Position numbers and translations under genes: made by a program
The notes under the pieces: model-generated
What the model was told of the DNA's origin: nothing
What the model saw: only the letters and a program-made list of their open reading frames with translations
Databases searched by the model: none
In this document: one piece after another, positions 1 to 10,897 of the stretch
Layout of the letters: each line of letters begins with the position of its first letter
Numbering within the stretch: the stretch's first letter is position 1
Assembly: GCF_046630445.1 (NCBI RefSeq)
Contig: NC_092333.1
Location: forward strand, 336,485,501-336,549,500
DNA length: 64,000 nucleotides
Direction of reading: 5' to 3'
Origin: Rutidosis leptorrhynchoides
Taxonomy: Eukaryota; Streptophyta; Magnoliopsida; Asterales; Asteraceae

Positions 1-1
1 A

Positions 2-88
2 GCAGGCTCTTATAAACTCCAAGACATTGAAGGGCGCAATATACCTAACGCGTGGCATGCTACTTTGTTGAAACGATATTATATGTAA
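2..88 (+). pseudogene. C-terminal tail of a Ty3/gypsy pol polyprotein
   Basis: An open frame from the window edge to TAA at 86-88 encodes 28 residues ending LLKRYYM. A G-S-Y-x-L start, an 'EGR-IP--W' centre and an LKRYY end are the usual last residues of the integrase C-terminal region in Tat/Athila-type Ty3/gypsy polyproteins. The rest of pol lies upstream of the window, so intactness cannot be judged. The downstream antisense ORF, polypurine tract and LTR fit a Tat-lineage element on the + strand. Confidence 0.7.
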
Positions 89-685
89 ATAACAAAAGTA
101 TGCGAAATTTTATGTGCATTCTAGTGATTCATGTTAATGTGTGTAGCAAATAAGTTTGCAATATTGTGTAAAATGAATAAAACTACAGGTTTTTGTTCAT
201 CATAATGATTGTATGTCTATGCGTAATTTCAAAGTACAACGCGTTTAATACAACCATAAATGAAATCAAACAAGTGATGGAGAAGACCACTTGATGCTAA
301 ATGAAAACAATTTGACATGTATGCGAAAGGAATTCAGTTTGTTAACTTTCTCCCAAAGTATTAGATCTTGCCATACTTGGATGCTTCGCAATAAACACAA
401 ATTTTTGCCTAAGGATCATTTCGGCGGACTTAGAAGATTCATAATGTGCAGAATAGCATGTGCATACAGGTTGTTTCGCATAAAGTAGTTGTTTGTTATG
501 TGCACAATAATAAACAATGAAATTGCAAAGGACAATGCTAGTAATTATGAATGATATAATCAAAGCGCTATATAAATAAAGGCAATTGCAATTGATAAAT
601 AAAATTTTATTATAAGTTCCGCGGAAGGTACAGCAAATCATATCATTAAAACGCGCTTATAAAAGCGCTTACATAATGCGAAATC
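89..685. other. Non-coding spacer between pol end and antisense ORF
   Basis: AT-rich DNA with short open frames in both directions that show no recognisable motif. It separates the pol stop from the end of the antisense pseudogene, as in Tat elements with an extra ORF between integrase and 3' LTR. I see no gene in it. Confidence 0.5.
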
Positions 686-1910
686 CTATTCCTTGGTAGT
701 TAAGTCTAAACCAATGATGTCTTCGACGGGAGCATCCTTGTTTTGACTTATAGCTTCTAATTTTGGAATAGGGATAACGCGGATTCCTTTCCTAGCCAAT
801 GCGACCATATCTTCTGCCTCTTCAATAGGGCAGATTAATTTCTCAATATACTCCGACATTGGCTCTGAAAGAACAGCAATCTTGCCAACCTCCTGAAGAA
901 ATTTTACTCGCTCAAGTTATTGTAGCGCAGTCACATAAGTATCAAATTTCTGCGAAACGTCCGCAGAATCCATGATTTTTCGCCCAAGTTCAGGCAAATG
1001 TTCTCGGAGTTTCGCAAAGCTAGATTCTGTGGTTGCTTTTGCGGATAAGGCTGCGGTTAGTTCAGTTTGGGTTTGCAAGAGTTTGTTTTTCATTGTATCA
1101 TGCGTGACTTGAAGGTTGTCCATTTCAATTGCTTTTTTGGACAGTTGCTTTTTTAAATCATCTACGGAATTTTTTATTGTTTGCAATTCCGTGGTGATGG
1201 AAGAGAGTTGGGACTGTGTGATTGCGTGCTTGGTTTGTTCTTTCTTCAACACTTCAGCAAACTTCTCTTGTCGGGACATTGCATCATATGCAGATGCAAG
1301 TGTCATGTAGAAGTTCTGCGCGAAACAGTTGAATGAGTCGCTGTATGAAAGTTTGCTAAGTTCAGAGCGTAGATCATGGGGAAGGGCAAGCTTCATATGT
1401 TGCCTTTGGTCCAGTGCAGCTTCTGGAGAGGCGCATAGATAACCCTACAGGCCATCTATTTTGATTGACTTTACTGCGCTGGGAGGAGTGCGCCAGATGT
1501 CTTCATATTTAGATAAATCGAAGGTTGGTGGAGAACTAGCCTGTGTAGATGGTGGTGGAGTAATGGATGTCTCTGCTGCAACACGTATAAGGAATATAAA
1601 CAAAGGAAGAAATATTAAAATGACAGAACACTATAGGTGTTATTGAAAATACAAATTATAATATGTGACGATTCACATTACCAGTCTCAGATGCAGGTGG
1701 AACAACTGAGCTAGACCGCGTAAACCTCTTCGCGGATCCTGTAAGTTGAGAGGTAGCGGGTCATTTGCTGGGAGTCCTTGTTGTTTGTTGAGCGCTGGTG
1801 GTAGGAGATTTTTGTGCAGCCTTTGATGATGATTTTGACTCGGGGCTCTTAAGCCTCTCTGCGAGAAATGCTTTTGTGTCATCTTTCTTTTCGATTTCAG
1901 AAACCCTCAT
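686..1910 (-). pseudogene. Antisense extra ORF of a Tat-type Ty3/gypsy element, two exons, three nonsense codons
   Basis: Read on the minus strand, exon 1 runs 1910-1682 and exon 2 runs 1575-686. They are joined by an intron with donor GTAATG and acceptor TTGCAG that keeps the frame. The product is polar: a K/S/T-rich first part, then a segment around SKYEDIW, then a long coiled coil (about 1400-950) and a tail ending at TAG 686-688. Three stops sit in the otherwise open frame: TGA 1761-1763, TAG 1445-1447 and TAA 917-919, so it is dead. Its position, antisense between pol and 3' LTR, matches the additional ORFs known from Tat-lineage elements (the 'putative gypsy-type transposon' family). 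That family call is from position and coiled-coil character, not from a search. Exons further 5' were not found. Confidence 0.65.
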
Positions 1911-2224
1911 GATGATGATGATGAGTAAATGTGAAAGTTGTTTGTGTGAATGAATCAATATAACGGAGAGAGAAAGTATGATGGAAAAAATGATAATCAA
2001 CTTCTATATATATGAAGGAAAATTTAATTTCAATGGTATAATCCCTTAACTGCTATATACGCAGATAAAAAACTCAGCAAATACAACAATAGCCGTTGTG
2101 GAAAAATAATAATACTTTTATGCCTCACTGTAGTGCGTGCATCATATGCACAAAAGGACAAACTATAACCTTTTCTTTTTTAAGAGTTTATTGTCTTACT
2201 TTTTCTGCAAAAATGTAACACAAT

Positions 2225-2238
2225 AAACTGGGGGGACT
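2225..2238 (+). other. Polypurine tract of the Tat-like element
   Basis: AAACTGGGGGGAC lies directly before the proposed 3' LTR start, as expected for the plus-strand primer. The stretch 1911-2224 before it is AT-rich and contains no gene that I can see. Confidence 0.5.
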
Positions 2239-2698
2239 TGATCATATACATACTTATGTATATGTATATATTTAAGTGCGAAAGGCCATTTGAAGGCGAA
2301 AGCACAAGACAACTGAACCACAGTGTGAATGCGGTGGGATTGCGCAGAACATTAAAGAGTGCGAACGCTTCTCGCAGTGTTTATGCGAAATGCCTAAGTG
2401 CCCGCACAACTTACTTCCGCGTAACTCCTAGACCTATAAATAGGGAGCTTGGCCTCTCATTTTAGGTTGTTGATTCTGGAAGGGTTGCCCTAGCCATATT
2501 GATTTCTCTCGTGACTTTGCCCGAGACTAAATCATTATTTGGTTAAGGTAATTTACGAAGACTGGGACATGGTTGTTGATCGTTTAGCACTTAACGAAAT
2601 ATGACAATAAGGTCCCAAAACCATAATCGACATCCATTATACCCCCTCATTGCACTCAATCCTTAATTAACCGTGATTGGATAATCTAGGATTGATCA
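2239..2698 (+). repeat. Putative 3' LTR of the Tat-like element
   Basis: The segment starts TGATCA just after the purine tract and ends TGATCA, giving TG...CA termini that are inverted repeats of each other. It holds a good TATA box (2433-2444). The 5' LTR is outside the window, so the ends cannot be confirmed by comparison and no target duplication can be tested. Confidence 0.5.
2433..2444 (+). promoter_or_regulatory. TATA box in the putative LTR
   Basis: CCTATAAATAGG is a near-ideal plant TATA box inside the proposed LTR. The likely transcript start would fall about 30 bases downstream, in the GAGCTTGGCC stretch. Confidence 0.5.
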
Positions 2699-2814
2699 AC
2701 TACTGTTAGTAGATTTTTCTGATATTTATATTTACCTTCTTTACGTACCGTTCCAACACGATAAATTATAAATGTATTCTCATAAAAGCTTCTTTTTGTT
2801 TGTATAATATATAG

Positions 2815-2941
2815 GATTATGAACCAAATGAAGAGAATCCTGGAACTGCTCCATTTAGTGAGCCTGAAGCTCAACTAATGCAGAAGCTTTCTATGTCATT
2901 TTTCTCGCACATTTGGGTCAACGTGCATTCTGGAATGTTGG
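2815..2941 (+). pseudogene. Isolated exon of an M14 zinc carboxypeptidase
   Basis: The exon is flanked by an acceptor (TATATAG) and a strong donor (GTAAGT at 2942). It encodes 42 residues including NPGTAPFSEPE and HIWVNVHSGM. In M14 carboxypeptidases a His in this kind of 'HS' strand is the third zinc ligand, and the 'FSEPE' block precedes it in plant SOL1/At5g42320-like proteins; I match this from memory of the family. No other exon of the gene is visible nearby. Upstream is an LTR and downstream a LINE, so this is a stranded fragment, either a remnant of a disrupted gene or a piece captured by a transposon. Confidence 0.6.
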
Positions 2942-3464
2942 GTAAGTCAACAAAATGTGTAGATTTGGGTGTGGGTCAAAACAAGTATGGTCTGGATGAA
3001 CCTAAACACATAATCTAAAACACCTCTACAAATCTCCACTGATTTGAAAACATGTTTGAAAGTTTGTACAAAAGAATCAGCATCAGTATAATATGAGTAT
3101 GAGTATCTTAAATGAAAAATGTTTGTTATTGCTATAAAGTTTAATTTAATTGTACTGTATTGATATTTTAAATTTGTTGCATTAAAATGTATATGGGAAC
3201 CGGTTTGACCCATACTGTAATGCTAATGTGTGTTTATTTTTGTAAATTCATTTGTAAAAATTGGGTAGAATTTGGTACTCTTAGAGGCATAGTCCAAACA
3301 GTACCAAGTGTGTCCAATACTCCAACCAAAGATCGTGGGTTAAAACCTCACAATAGACATACAAAAAATACTTCATTCATCATTGATTATTGATTAGTGT
3401 TCACTTTTTTTACGTAGAATAATTAAATATTGTTAATAAACTTCAACTTTACGTAATAAGAACT
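2942..3464. other. AT-rich stretch, no gene recognised
   Basis: Intron-like AT-rich sequence following the carboxypeptidase exon. Short open frames on both strands show no family signature. Confidence 0.4.
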
Positions 3465-4757
3465 ATAATTTTGGTGTTGCACTTGTAGGGAAATGGTGGT
3501 GGAAATTTTAGGTCTCAAATGATACTTTGTGAGTTCGAATAATCAAAAGAATTTTCAGGATTGATTGGGGGGGGGGGGTTTGGGAAACATAACATCTTCA
3601 ATTAACCTTAAAGGCAATAACTCAACTTGGAAGAAAATAATTCAATCGGGTCATGATATTGACAATCTTGGTGTTAGTTTTTTCCTATTTGTCTTCAAAG
3701 GAAATAGCAGATGCTAAGCTAACCCTGTTTTGGGAAGAACGTTGGTGTGGTTCTCAAACATTTAAAGACAGGTTCAACAGATTGTATAGATTGGAGAGCA
3801 ATAAATCTGCTACGGTGTTTGACAGAGTAAAATATCAGAATGGTGAACTTATTTTCGAATGGAGCTGGTCCAGACATCTTACGGGTCGATTACAAGGGGA
3901 GCTAAGGCATCTAGCAAATGCGATATCTGTGCAGAACTTTACCAATAGTGCACAAAATTCTTGGAAATGGTCTCTTGTAGGTAACGGTAAACTCACAACC
4001 AAAGTATTATCATATTTAATCGAACAAAAAATTCTGCCAAATGGACAATCAGTACCAGATGCGTTAGAAATAATAAGAAACAACTTAATTCCAAATAAAG
4101 TTGAGATATTTGTGTGGAGAACGAGAAGGAAAAGGGTTCCGGTACATGTGGAATTGGATAATCGAGGATTGGATCTAGATCCAGTTAGATGCCCGATTTG
4201 CAATGTGGATTTAGAATCAGTTAATCACTCTTTTATTCGTTGCAAATGTGCATATGATATCTGGTATAAGGTTCGATCATGATGGGATTTAGGCAGCCCA
4301 ATGAATCCTGATGTTTCGGACCTGTTTAGAGAAAATAGCAGTCACTTCACCTCGGAGTTGGGCATATTGGTGTGGCAGGCTACTGAATGCATAAGTACTT
4401 ATATTTTTTGGAAGAATAGAAATAAGTCTACATTTGGTAAAGAATCTTCGAGTACTGCATCTATCCTCAATGAGATACAAGTCACAAGCCATTCCTGGAT
4501 ATCGAGTAGATTTAAGAATCAATCTTTGGATTGACATCGTTGGTTCAACAACCCAAAATCTTTCGACTCAATCTTTTCGATCAAAACACTAATTGGTTAG
4601 CTTTAGAATAGATTTGAGACCATCTTGTGTGATTTGCGAGTTGTTCATTCGGTTGCCTTACTGTTGTTTGGTAGGCTTTGTTTTTTGTTTATATGTATAT
4701 ACGTTTATAGCTAATTATATATTGTTGCTATTTAAAAAAAATAATTTCGGTGTTGCA
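3465..4757 (+). mobile_element. 5'-truncated L1-type LINE with 17-bp target-site duplication
   Basis: The LINE body (3482-4740) is bracketed by ATAATTTTGGTGTTGCA (3465-3481) and ATAATTTCGGTGTTGCA (4741-4757), 17 bp with one mismatch. The 3' end is a short A run (4734-4740). The left end starts inside ORF2 at a GKWWWKF block. Long target duplication, 5' truncation and poly(A) are the marks of target-primed reverse transcription. Confidence 0.85.
3482..4598 (+). pseudogene. LINE ORF2 C-terminal region with zf-RVT domain, decayed
   Basis: Only the part C-terminal to the reverse transcriptase is present. GKWWWKF at the start is followed by stops and a frame change near 3709. A 209-codon open frame (3653-4282) then contains FWEERWCG and the zinc-binding zf-RVT block FVWRTRRKRVPV...CPICNVDLESVNHSFIRC, with the C-x2-C and H-x4-C pattern of plant LINE ORF2. 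A second open piece (4301-4534) holds IFWKNRNK, typical of the extreme C-terminus. It is followed after a TGA stop by HRWFNNP in the same frame. Endonuclease and reverse transcriptase are absent, so it is not functional. Confidence 0.85.
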
Positions 4758-5157
4758 AAGTTTATAATATGATCATATCTGTTGATGGTTGTCAAGGAAT
4801 ACCATTGCTTATAATATTTAACACGGATCGAGTGGGTTAGGATTCAAAATGCACAATGGAAACTTTAAACCTGTTTGGCATGTTGTCTGACATTACGCTA
4901 TCAAGAAGGTTATTTATGTGTTTAATTGTCAACATTTATTCAAATATAAGTGATCCAATGCATTTCTATTTCTAATGCATGTAATTGAGAAGCTTTATAT
5001 TCAAACGAGCGATAAAAAGTTGTACATATATATGAAGAGAAATAATATTGCGTGAACAATCAGAAGTACAAGTCATACTCTCACTTTTATAACTTATCGT
5101 ACTCATAGTGTTTAAATGTTCATTTGAATTATGATCATAATGCTTATCACAATTTAG
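4758..5157. other. AT-rich stretch, no gene recognised
   Basis: Resembles intron sequence leading to the acceptor of the HECT-ligase exon piece at 5158. No coding signal was found. Confidence 0.4.
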
Positions 5158-5280
5158 GTACCCAACAATGAACTAATTTCTGGTGGAAGAGATATCCGAG
5201 TGACAGAGGAAAACATATATAAATATGTGGATCTAATTGTAGAACATCGGTTAATAACTCTCATAGGTCCTTAGATAAAT
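5158..5280 (+). pseudogene. Exon fragment of a UPL1/2-like HECT E3 ubiquitin ligase
   Basis: After an intact acceptor (CACAATTTAG) the frame encodes NELISGGRDIRVTEENIYKY followed by VDLIVEHRL and, after a TAG, INA. This matches the HECT-domain stretch of plant UPL1/UPL2 (LIPGG-x-IRVTEEN...YVDL...IRPQINAF) as I recall the family. The TAG stands where the family has Gln, and the match ends near 5280. From there to 5335 another open frame runs on without a recognised match. The retained acceptor shows it came from genomic DNA, not from an mRNA copy. Confidence 0.65.
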
Positions 5281-5335
5281 GCTTAGTCTCAGAATGTTGT
5301 AGCACGGATGATGTCTACAACTGAATGTAGTCATC

Positions 5336-5487
5336 TTTTGTTAATTCTCATATCTTTTTTTTTTTTAATTATGTTTTTATCTATATACATTAACATTTGT
5401 AGTTTTCTAGATTTCTTCCACAATGTTTTGTTTTTAGTAATACTATATAAACATTTTTAGTTGTTTTGTGAAACCCAACGCTACTAT
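5336..5487. other. AT-rich stretch before LTR-A
   Basis: T-rich sequence of about 150 bases with no gene. The LTR insertion starts at 5488. Confidence 0.4.
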
Positions 5488-5650
5488 TGTGACGACCCCG
5501 GAATTTCCGACCAAATTTAAACTTAATCTTTATATAATTTCGGCACGATAAGCAAAGTCTGTAAAGTTGAGTCTCAAAATTTTGGAACTGTTTATATGAA
5601 TTTGACCTTTGACTATTCCCAACGATTCACGAACAATTAATTGTAAATAG

Positions 5651-5685
<35 letters not shown>

Positions 5686-8103
5686 TGAAAATATAATTTG
5701 AAATATTATACGTTATCGCTATTAAAATTTAATTATGTAAATTAATATAAACTATATATAAATAAAGTATATTAACATAAATACTAAATGATTGTAGAAC
5801 TCGTAAAATGTTTCGATCGATATTAAACAAGTTAAAAACGAACATACATGATTTTAAAATAAGCGTTGATCCGAAAATGAGTGATATAAATTATAGGCTT
5901 TTATTCGCCACTGATAAACATCGAAGTATGAAATTTAGTCCGTAGATGATGACGGCTAACAATTTAACACGTTTAAATCCTAAAATTATATTATAATCAA
6001 TACTGTGCTTGTTTGAATTCGATTCCGTTGCATTTCACTTTCTTTCTATTTTTATTCAATTAAACCCCACCTATAATATCATGTCTGCTCAAATTCTGTT
6101 TTGATTGATAAATAACATCAACACAATACTGTACTTGATTACCATATTGATTGATATTGTAATTATTGATTACTTTCTGTTACACGTTTCATCACCAGTC
6201 GAATCTATTATCTATTATCAATTATATCTATTTTATCTATTCTATTTTTCCTTCTATCCTCTATATTCTATATATACATACAATTATATGTAGGAACACA
6301 CAAGAATTCACAATCCGACAACCACCATCTCGAATCACCATGATTCGTCCACCACCTCAACAAGCTAGATCACCACCTTGAAGGAACTTCCATCCACCAT
6401 GAAACCTTCACTCTATGCCACCATCACCTGGCGAAGACTCAACTGCAACCCATAGCCGATCACCTATTCGCCACCACTTTTGGTTAAACTGCTAGACACC
6501 ATTAAACGCCACCATCGAACAAGATAAAACATCAATCACTATCACTATACCATCACCATTCTTCGTTCTTGTTTTATGTTTGAACCACCCTCCTCCAAAT
6601 CTTGATCAATCACCGTGAACACCACCAAGGACCACATCATCGACAACCCAAGACACTCGAGTTACGATGTAACTTTCTGCTGCTAATTTCCCTTTTTTTT
6701 TACTCGTGATCAACTTGCAAACCAAAAGCCAAGACATTTAGAAATTGGTTGGAGCATGGGTGTACATATACGGAGTATAGTGTAACGAGTTACCTAAAAC
6801 ACAAACCACCTTGATCACTGTAGGCAATCACAACAACCCTTAAACATCATCATTTCATCATACGGTCATTTCAATCTTTCTATCTCTAATTGCTATTTGT
6901 TTTCTTTTCTCGATCACCACATAAAAACCTTTATCAAACCCATCTCATGATCACCCTCTACGACCATCTTATAACACCACCATTACCTTCTAGTATGAAA
7001 CCCACTTTCTAATTCTATTTCTGTGAGCAAACACAACCGTCATCGGCACTCTACACAACCATAACCTCCACTATTACAACATCTACTGCAGCCTGTATGT
7101 ATTCCTGTTTCGCTCACTAGCTGCAACCAAAGAAAATATTGGAAGAAGAAGATAAGTCACGATGATGGGGATTAACTGAGGTGAACTAGCTGCTACTCTT
7201 TGTTATATATTTTTTTTTCTTTTATCTGAGAACAAACTAAAACTCCAATCTTCCTATTTCCATTACTGCATCAATGAAGCCTATCATCAAATCATTCACA
7301 GCTGCTACACTTTCTCCTGTTGTGATTCGATTAATTCAAGAATAATCACTAATTACCTTAATTACTGATACATCTCTCTTTCTATCTCACTTTGAATGTG
7401 ACCCAAGCAACACTATCGACCATCATCAGCTATTATCAACACCTTCACCCAACAACCAACCCTTGAACAATTTTCTTTCTTTGCTACTCGCCATCTTTCC
7501 GTTCCCATCTTTTGTTCGAAATAATATCACACGCAGCCACTATGAATCATACATCATACATGCAGACTATATAAAAATGGTTATAGTTTAAAGTGGATAT
7601 CAAGTGATATATTGCTTTATTATTGTGGTCGACAATTATAATTAAATTACACCACTAGTGCAACTTGCAATTATGTATTACGTTGACTATAATCTTATTA
7701 TAATCAAACCTATTTAACGGCTCTATTTAAACGAGATGATTCAGCTGGATTGTTGAGCTTATATCTTGATTTTATTATGGGCTGAAAGCCTGTTAGGTTA
7801 GTCTGATGGGTTGCCATATTCCTTTGTTAAATTGGGCCGTGAACTTTCAAGTTCTTTTGGGTCGATAGTTATACACTTGGTGGGTCGAGATCGATTGCTG
7901 TTGTAATATAGAATGAGCGATTATGAATTTAAATGATAATGAGATGTTATGGTAAGTATCATGATGTCGATAATATGATGATTAGGACGAGATATCGAAT
8001 GGAAATGATGATGATATATAAACCATGAAGTATTGAGGTTATGGTCATGTTATGATTCGGATTATGATGAATGGATTATTGAAGAAGAAATAAAAAAGAA
8101 ATA

Positions 8104-8171
8104 GATGGAGCGATGGTTAAGGGAGTTATTCGGTTAACGGGAGGTCGCGGGTTCGAGCCCGGACAGTGGCG
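8104..8171 (+). other. tRNA-like (pol III A/B box) block in LTR-A
   Basis: The block has GATGGTTAAGGG (A-box/D-arm-like) and GCGGGTTCGAGCCCGGA (B box and T-arm, with pairing CGGG/CCCG). No full cloverleaf or acceptor stem is seen, so this is tRNA-derived, not a tRNA gene. It sits directly upstream of the ATT-repeat zone, as in the other LTRs of this family. Confidence 0.6.
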
Positions 8172-8210
8172 TTTTATTTTTAAGGCTCCTTTCTTCAAAG
8201 GTTGTACCCT

Positions 8211-8776
8211 ATTATTATTATCATTATTTTTATTATTATATTATTATCATTGTTATTATTATAGATGTTAATGATAATACTAATATATTAAAAATGAAAA
8301 TAAGATTAGTAAGTTAAGATTATGAATTAAAAATTTTAGAAGCTATAGTCATGAGTTGAGAAATTGATCACTATAATTATGATTATTATTATCATTATTA
8401 GTATTATTATTAGTATTATCACTAAGGTTAAAATTTAGTACCATTGTGATTAAAATTTTAATTAGTTTATGATTCAAAGGAATTACCAAAATTATTATTA
8501 TCATAGTTATGATAATACAACTTAGTATTTTTATCATTATTAATATCATTATTTTTAGTAACATTATTATTATTATTAATTTTTATCACGTTTATTATTA
8601 TTATTATTTTCATTAAGGTTACTAAAAATCATTATTTTCAATATTAATATATAACTATTATTATTATTATTAAATGATAGTATTATTATTATTATTAAAA
8701 TTATTATCATTATAATTTGTATTATCATTATTATTATTATATTTTTTTACTAGAATCATTACTATTATTATTAATA

Positions 8777-8845
<69 letters not shown>
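8211..8845. repeat. ATT-rich zone and (AT)n microsatellite
   Basis: Degenerate ATT/TTA repeats (8211-8777) end in a pure AT run (about 8779-8843). Open frames here are low complexity and were not called as genes. Confidence 0.85.
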
Positions 8846-9153
8846 AATATAACTATATGTATGAATATTAATTATATTACAAAATAACCATATATAAAAT
8901 ATAATTGAAGATACATAACATAATAAAGGATATATATTTATATAACTACAACATTTAATGTACATAAAAAAAATTATATAAAAGGAATTATGTGATTATA
9001 TGTTTTAATATGTATATGAATAATATAGGTTCGTGAATCCAATGCCAACCCTACACTTGTTCAATGTCGTTATACAACTATTGGAATAACCATATTTGAA
9101 TTGACTCATAAAATAGTTCGTAAATTTAGCGGGTCTTAAACTAGTATATATAC

Positions 9154-9156
<3 letters not shown>

Positions 9157-9230
<74 letters not shown>
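9157..9230. repeat. (AT)n microsatellite hosting fold-back element 1
   Basis: A pure AT run interrupts LTR-A. Fold-back element 1 begins exactly at its end. Confidence 0.9.
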
Positions 9231-9232
<2 letters not shown>

Positions 9233-9906
9233 CAAGAGGGAAGCACTTTTTTGGGGGGAAATGGGGGGAAATAACTTTTTTCATTTTATTTGATTTTTTT
9301 TCCAGGCATCAAGATCACATGAAAATATGAACATTTAAAAAAGACACTTTGTGATGAATGTTATTATTTTGGCAGTAAAACGCTCGAAAAAATGAAAACA
9401 TTCAATGTATTAAATGTTTTGATTCTGAGTTTTTTATAAGGGGTTAGAAATTAGGGGGTTAAAAATTAGGGTTTAGCTATTAGGGTTTAGAAATTAGAGT
9501 TTTGGGTTTAGAAATTAGGGTTTAGGGTTTAAAATTAGGGTTTAAATTGAATATTTTAACACGAACGGTTTAGAGTTTAGGGTTTAGGGTTTAGGATTTT
9601 GGATTTAGGGACTAAACCCAAAACACTAAACCTAAACCCTAAACTCTAAATCGGCCTAAATTTCGAAAAAAAACACTTCACACAAGATGAAAACAAAACG
9701 ATGCAAATAAACTCAGAATCAAAACATTCAATGCATTGAATATTTTCATTTTTTCCTTCGAGCGTTTTACCGCCAAAATAATAACATTCATCACAAAGTA
9801 TCCTTTTTAAATGTTCATATTTTCACCTAAACTTAATGCCTGAAATTTTTTTTTCGAAAAAAACGAAAAAATTTATTTCCCCCCAAAAAACTTATTCCCT
9901 CTTGAT
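9231..9906. mobile_element. Fold-back/MITE element 1 with telomere-like core
   Basis: The left end ATCAAGAGGGAAG pairs with the right end CTTATTCCCTCTTGAT. Inside, long arms run in near-perfect inversion: GCATCAAGATCACATG...ATGTTATTATTTTGGC on the left is matched by the reverse complement near 9775-9835 on the right. The centre is a run of TTTAGGG-like and CCCTAAA-like units. AT microsatellite flanks both sides. It has no coding capacity, so it is a non-autonomous element. Confidence 0.8.
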
Positions 9907-9940
9907 TATGACCCTATATATATATATATATATATATAGT

Positions 9941-10542
9941 GGTAGGATCAACGGGGAAGTAACCAATCGGGGGAAGCAATTTTTTTTTTTCGTTTTTTGA
10001 AAAAACTTTGCTGATGAACATTATAGATTGGATGAAAATATGAACATTTAATAAAGACACTTTGTCATAAATGTTTTTATTTTGGCGGGAAAACGCTCGA
10101 AGAAGTAATATATAACAATTATCGTGTTTTTCGAGCGTATGTTGTGGTTTTAGATATTAGGGTTTAGATATTAGGGTTTATAGGGTTTAGAAATTTAGAG
10201 TTTAGGATTTAGATTGAGTTTTTAACACGAACGGTTTAGAGTTTAGGGTTTGGTGTTTTGGGTTTATTCCATAAACCCAAAACACCAAACCCTAAACCTT
10301 AAACCCTAAACTCCAAATCGGGCTAAATTTTACTTCACAAAATACGAAAAAAAACGTTCACATTCTTCACGAACAATATTATCTTGAATGTTATTTTTGT
10401 CGATCGTTTTTCCGCATAAATAATAAAATTCATCACGAAGTGTCTTTTCTAAATGTTCATATTTTCATGTGAACTTGATGCCGGAAAAAAAATTTTGCTT
10501 CCCCCCCCCGCCCCCGATTGGTTACTTCCCCATTGATCCTAC
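9941..10542. mobile_element. Fold-back/MITE element 2
   Basis: The termini GGTAGGATCAACGGGGAAGT and ACTTCCCCATTGATCCTACC are inverted repeats with one mismatch. Arms and core (TTTAGGG / CCCTAAA units, an AACACGAACGGTTTAGAGTT block) are related to fold-back 1. Both ends abut AT microsatellite. No coding region. Confidence 0.8.
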
Positions 10543-10685
<143 letters not shown>

Positions 10686-10686
10686 A

Positions 10687-10897
10687 GGGTAGGATCAATG
10701 GGGAAGTAACCAATTGGAGGGAAGTGGGTGAAGTATTTTTTTTTTTTTTAAATCTTGGTTTTTTTCGAAATTTTTTTCAGGCATCAAGATCACACGATAA
10801 TATTAACATTTAAAAAGGATACTTCGTGATGAATGTTATTATTTAGGCGGAAAAATGATAGACAAAAATAACATTCAAGATAATATTGATCATGAAG
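10687..10897. mobile_element. Fold-back/MITE element 3, left part
   Basis: It starts GGGTAGGATCAATGGGGAAG, the same terminus as element 2. It is cut at 10897 by the insertion of element 2 (target duplication TGAAG 10893-10897) and continues at 34306. Confidence 0.85.

Larger units (their letters stand above)
5488..9230 (+). mobile_element. Truncated LTR (LTR-A) of a LARD-like Ty3 element
   Basis: It begins TGTGACGACCCCGGAATTTC and shares its first about 160 bases with the LARD-1 and LARD-2 LTRs (ACCAAATTTAAACTT, GATAAGCAAA, TTGACCTTTGACTATTCCC, CGATTCACGAAC). The tRNA-like block (8104-8171), the ATT-rich zone and the GGTTCGTGAATCC block near 9028 follow in the same order as in those LTRs. 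It then stops inside an expanded AT microsatellite. The 3' third, with the conserved palindrome and the CA end, is missing. The A/C-rich tract 6300-7560 contains no supported gene. The short Tyr/Ile-rich and Asn-rich open frames are low complexity. Confidence 0.75.

Noticed and set aside
3261..3390. SINE-like block with GTGGGTTAAAACCTCAC
   Set aside because: Only a weak B-box-like match, with no A box, tail or target duplication.
8104..8171. tRNA gene
   Set aside because: Only A-box- and B-box-like parts are present; no acceptor stem or anticodon arm can be folded. Kept as a tRNA-like block.
9480..9650. Telomere-like TTTAGGG/CCCTAAA stretches (also at 10150-10310, 34380-34530, 39130-39280)
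   Set aside because: Units are short, degenerate and arranged as inverted halves within fold-back elements, so this is not an interstitial telomere array.
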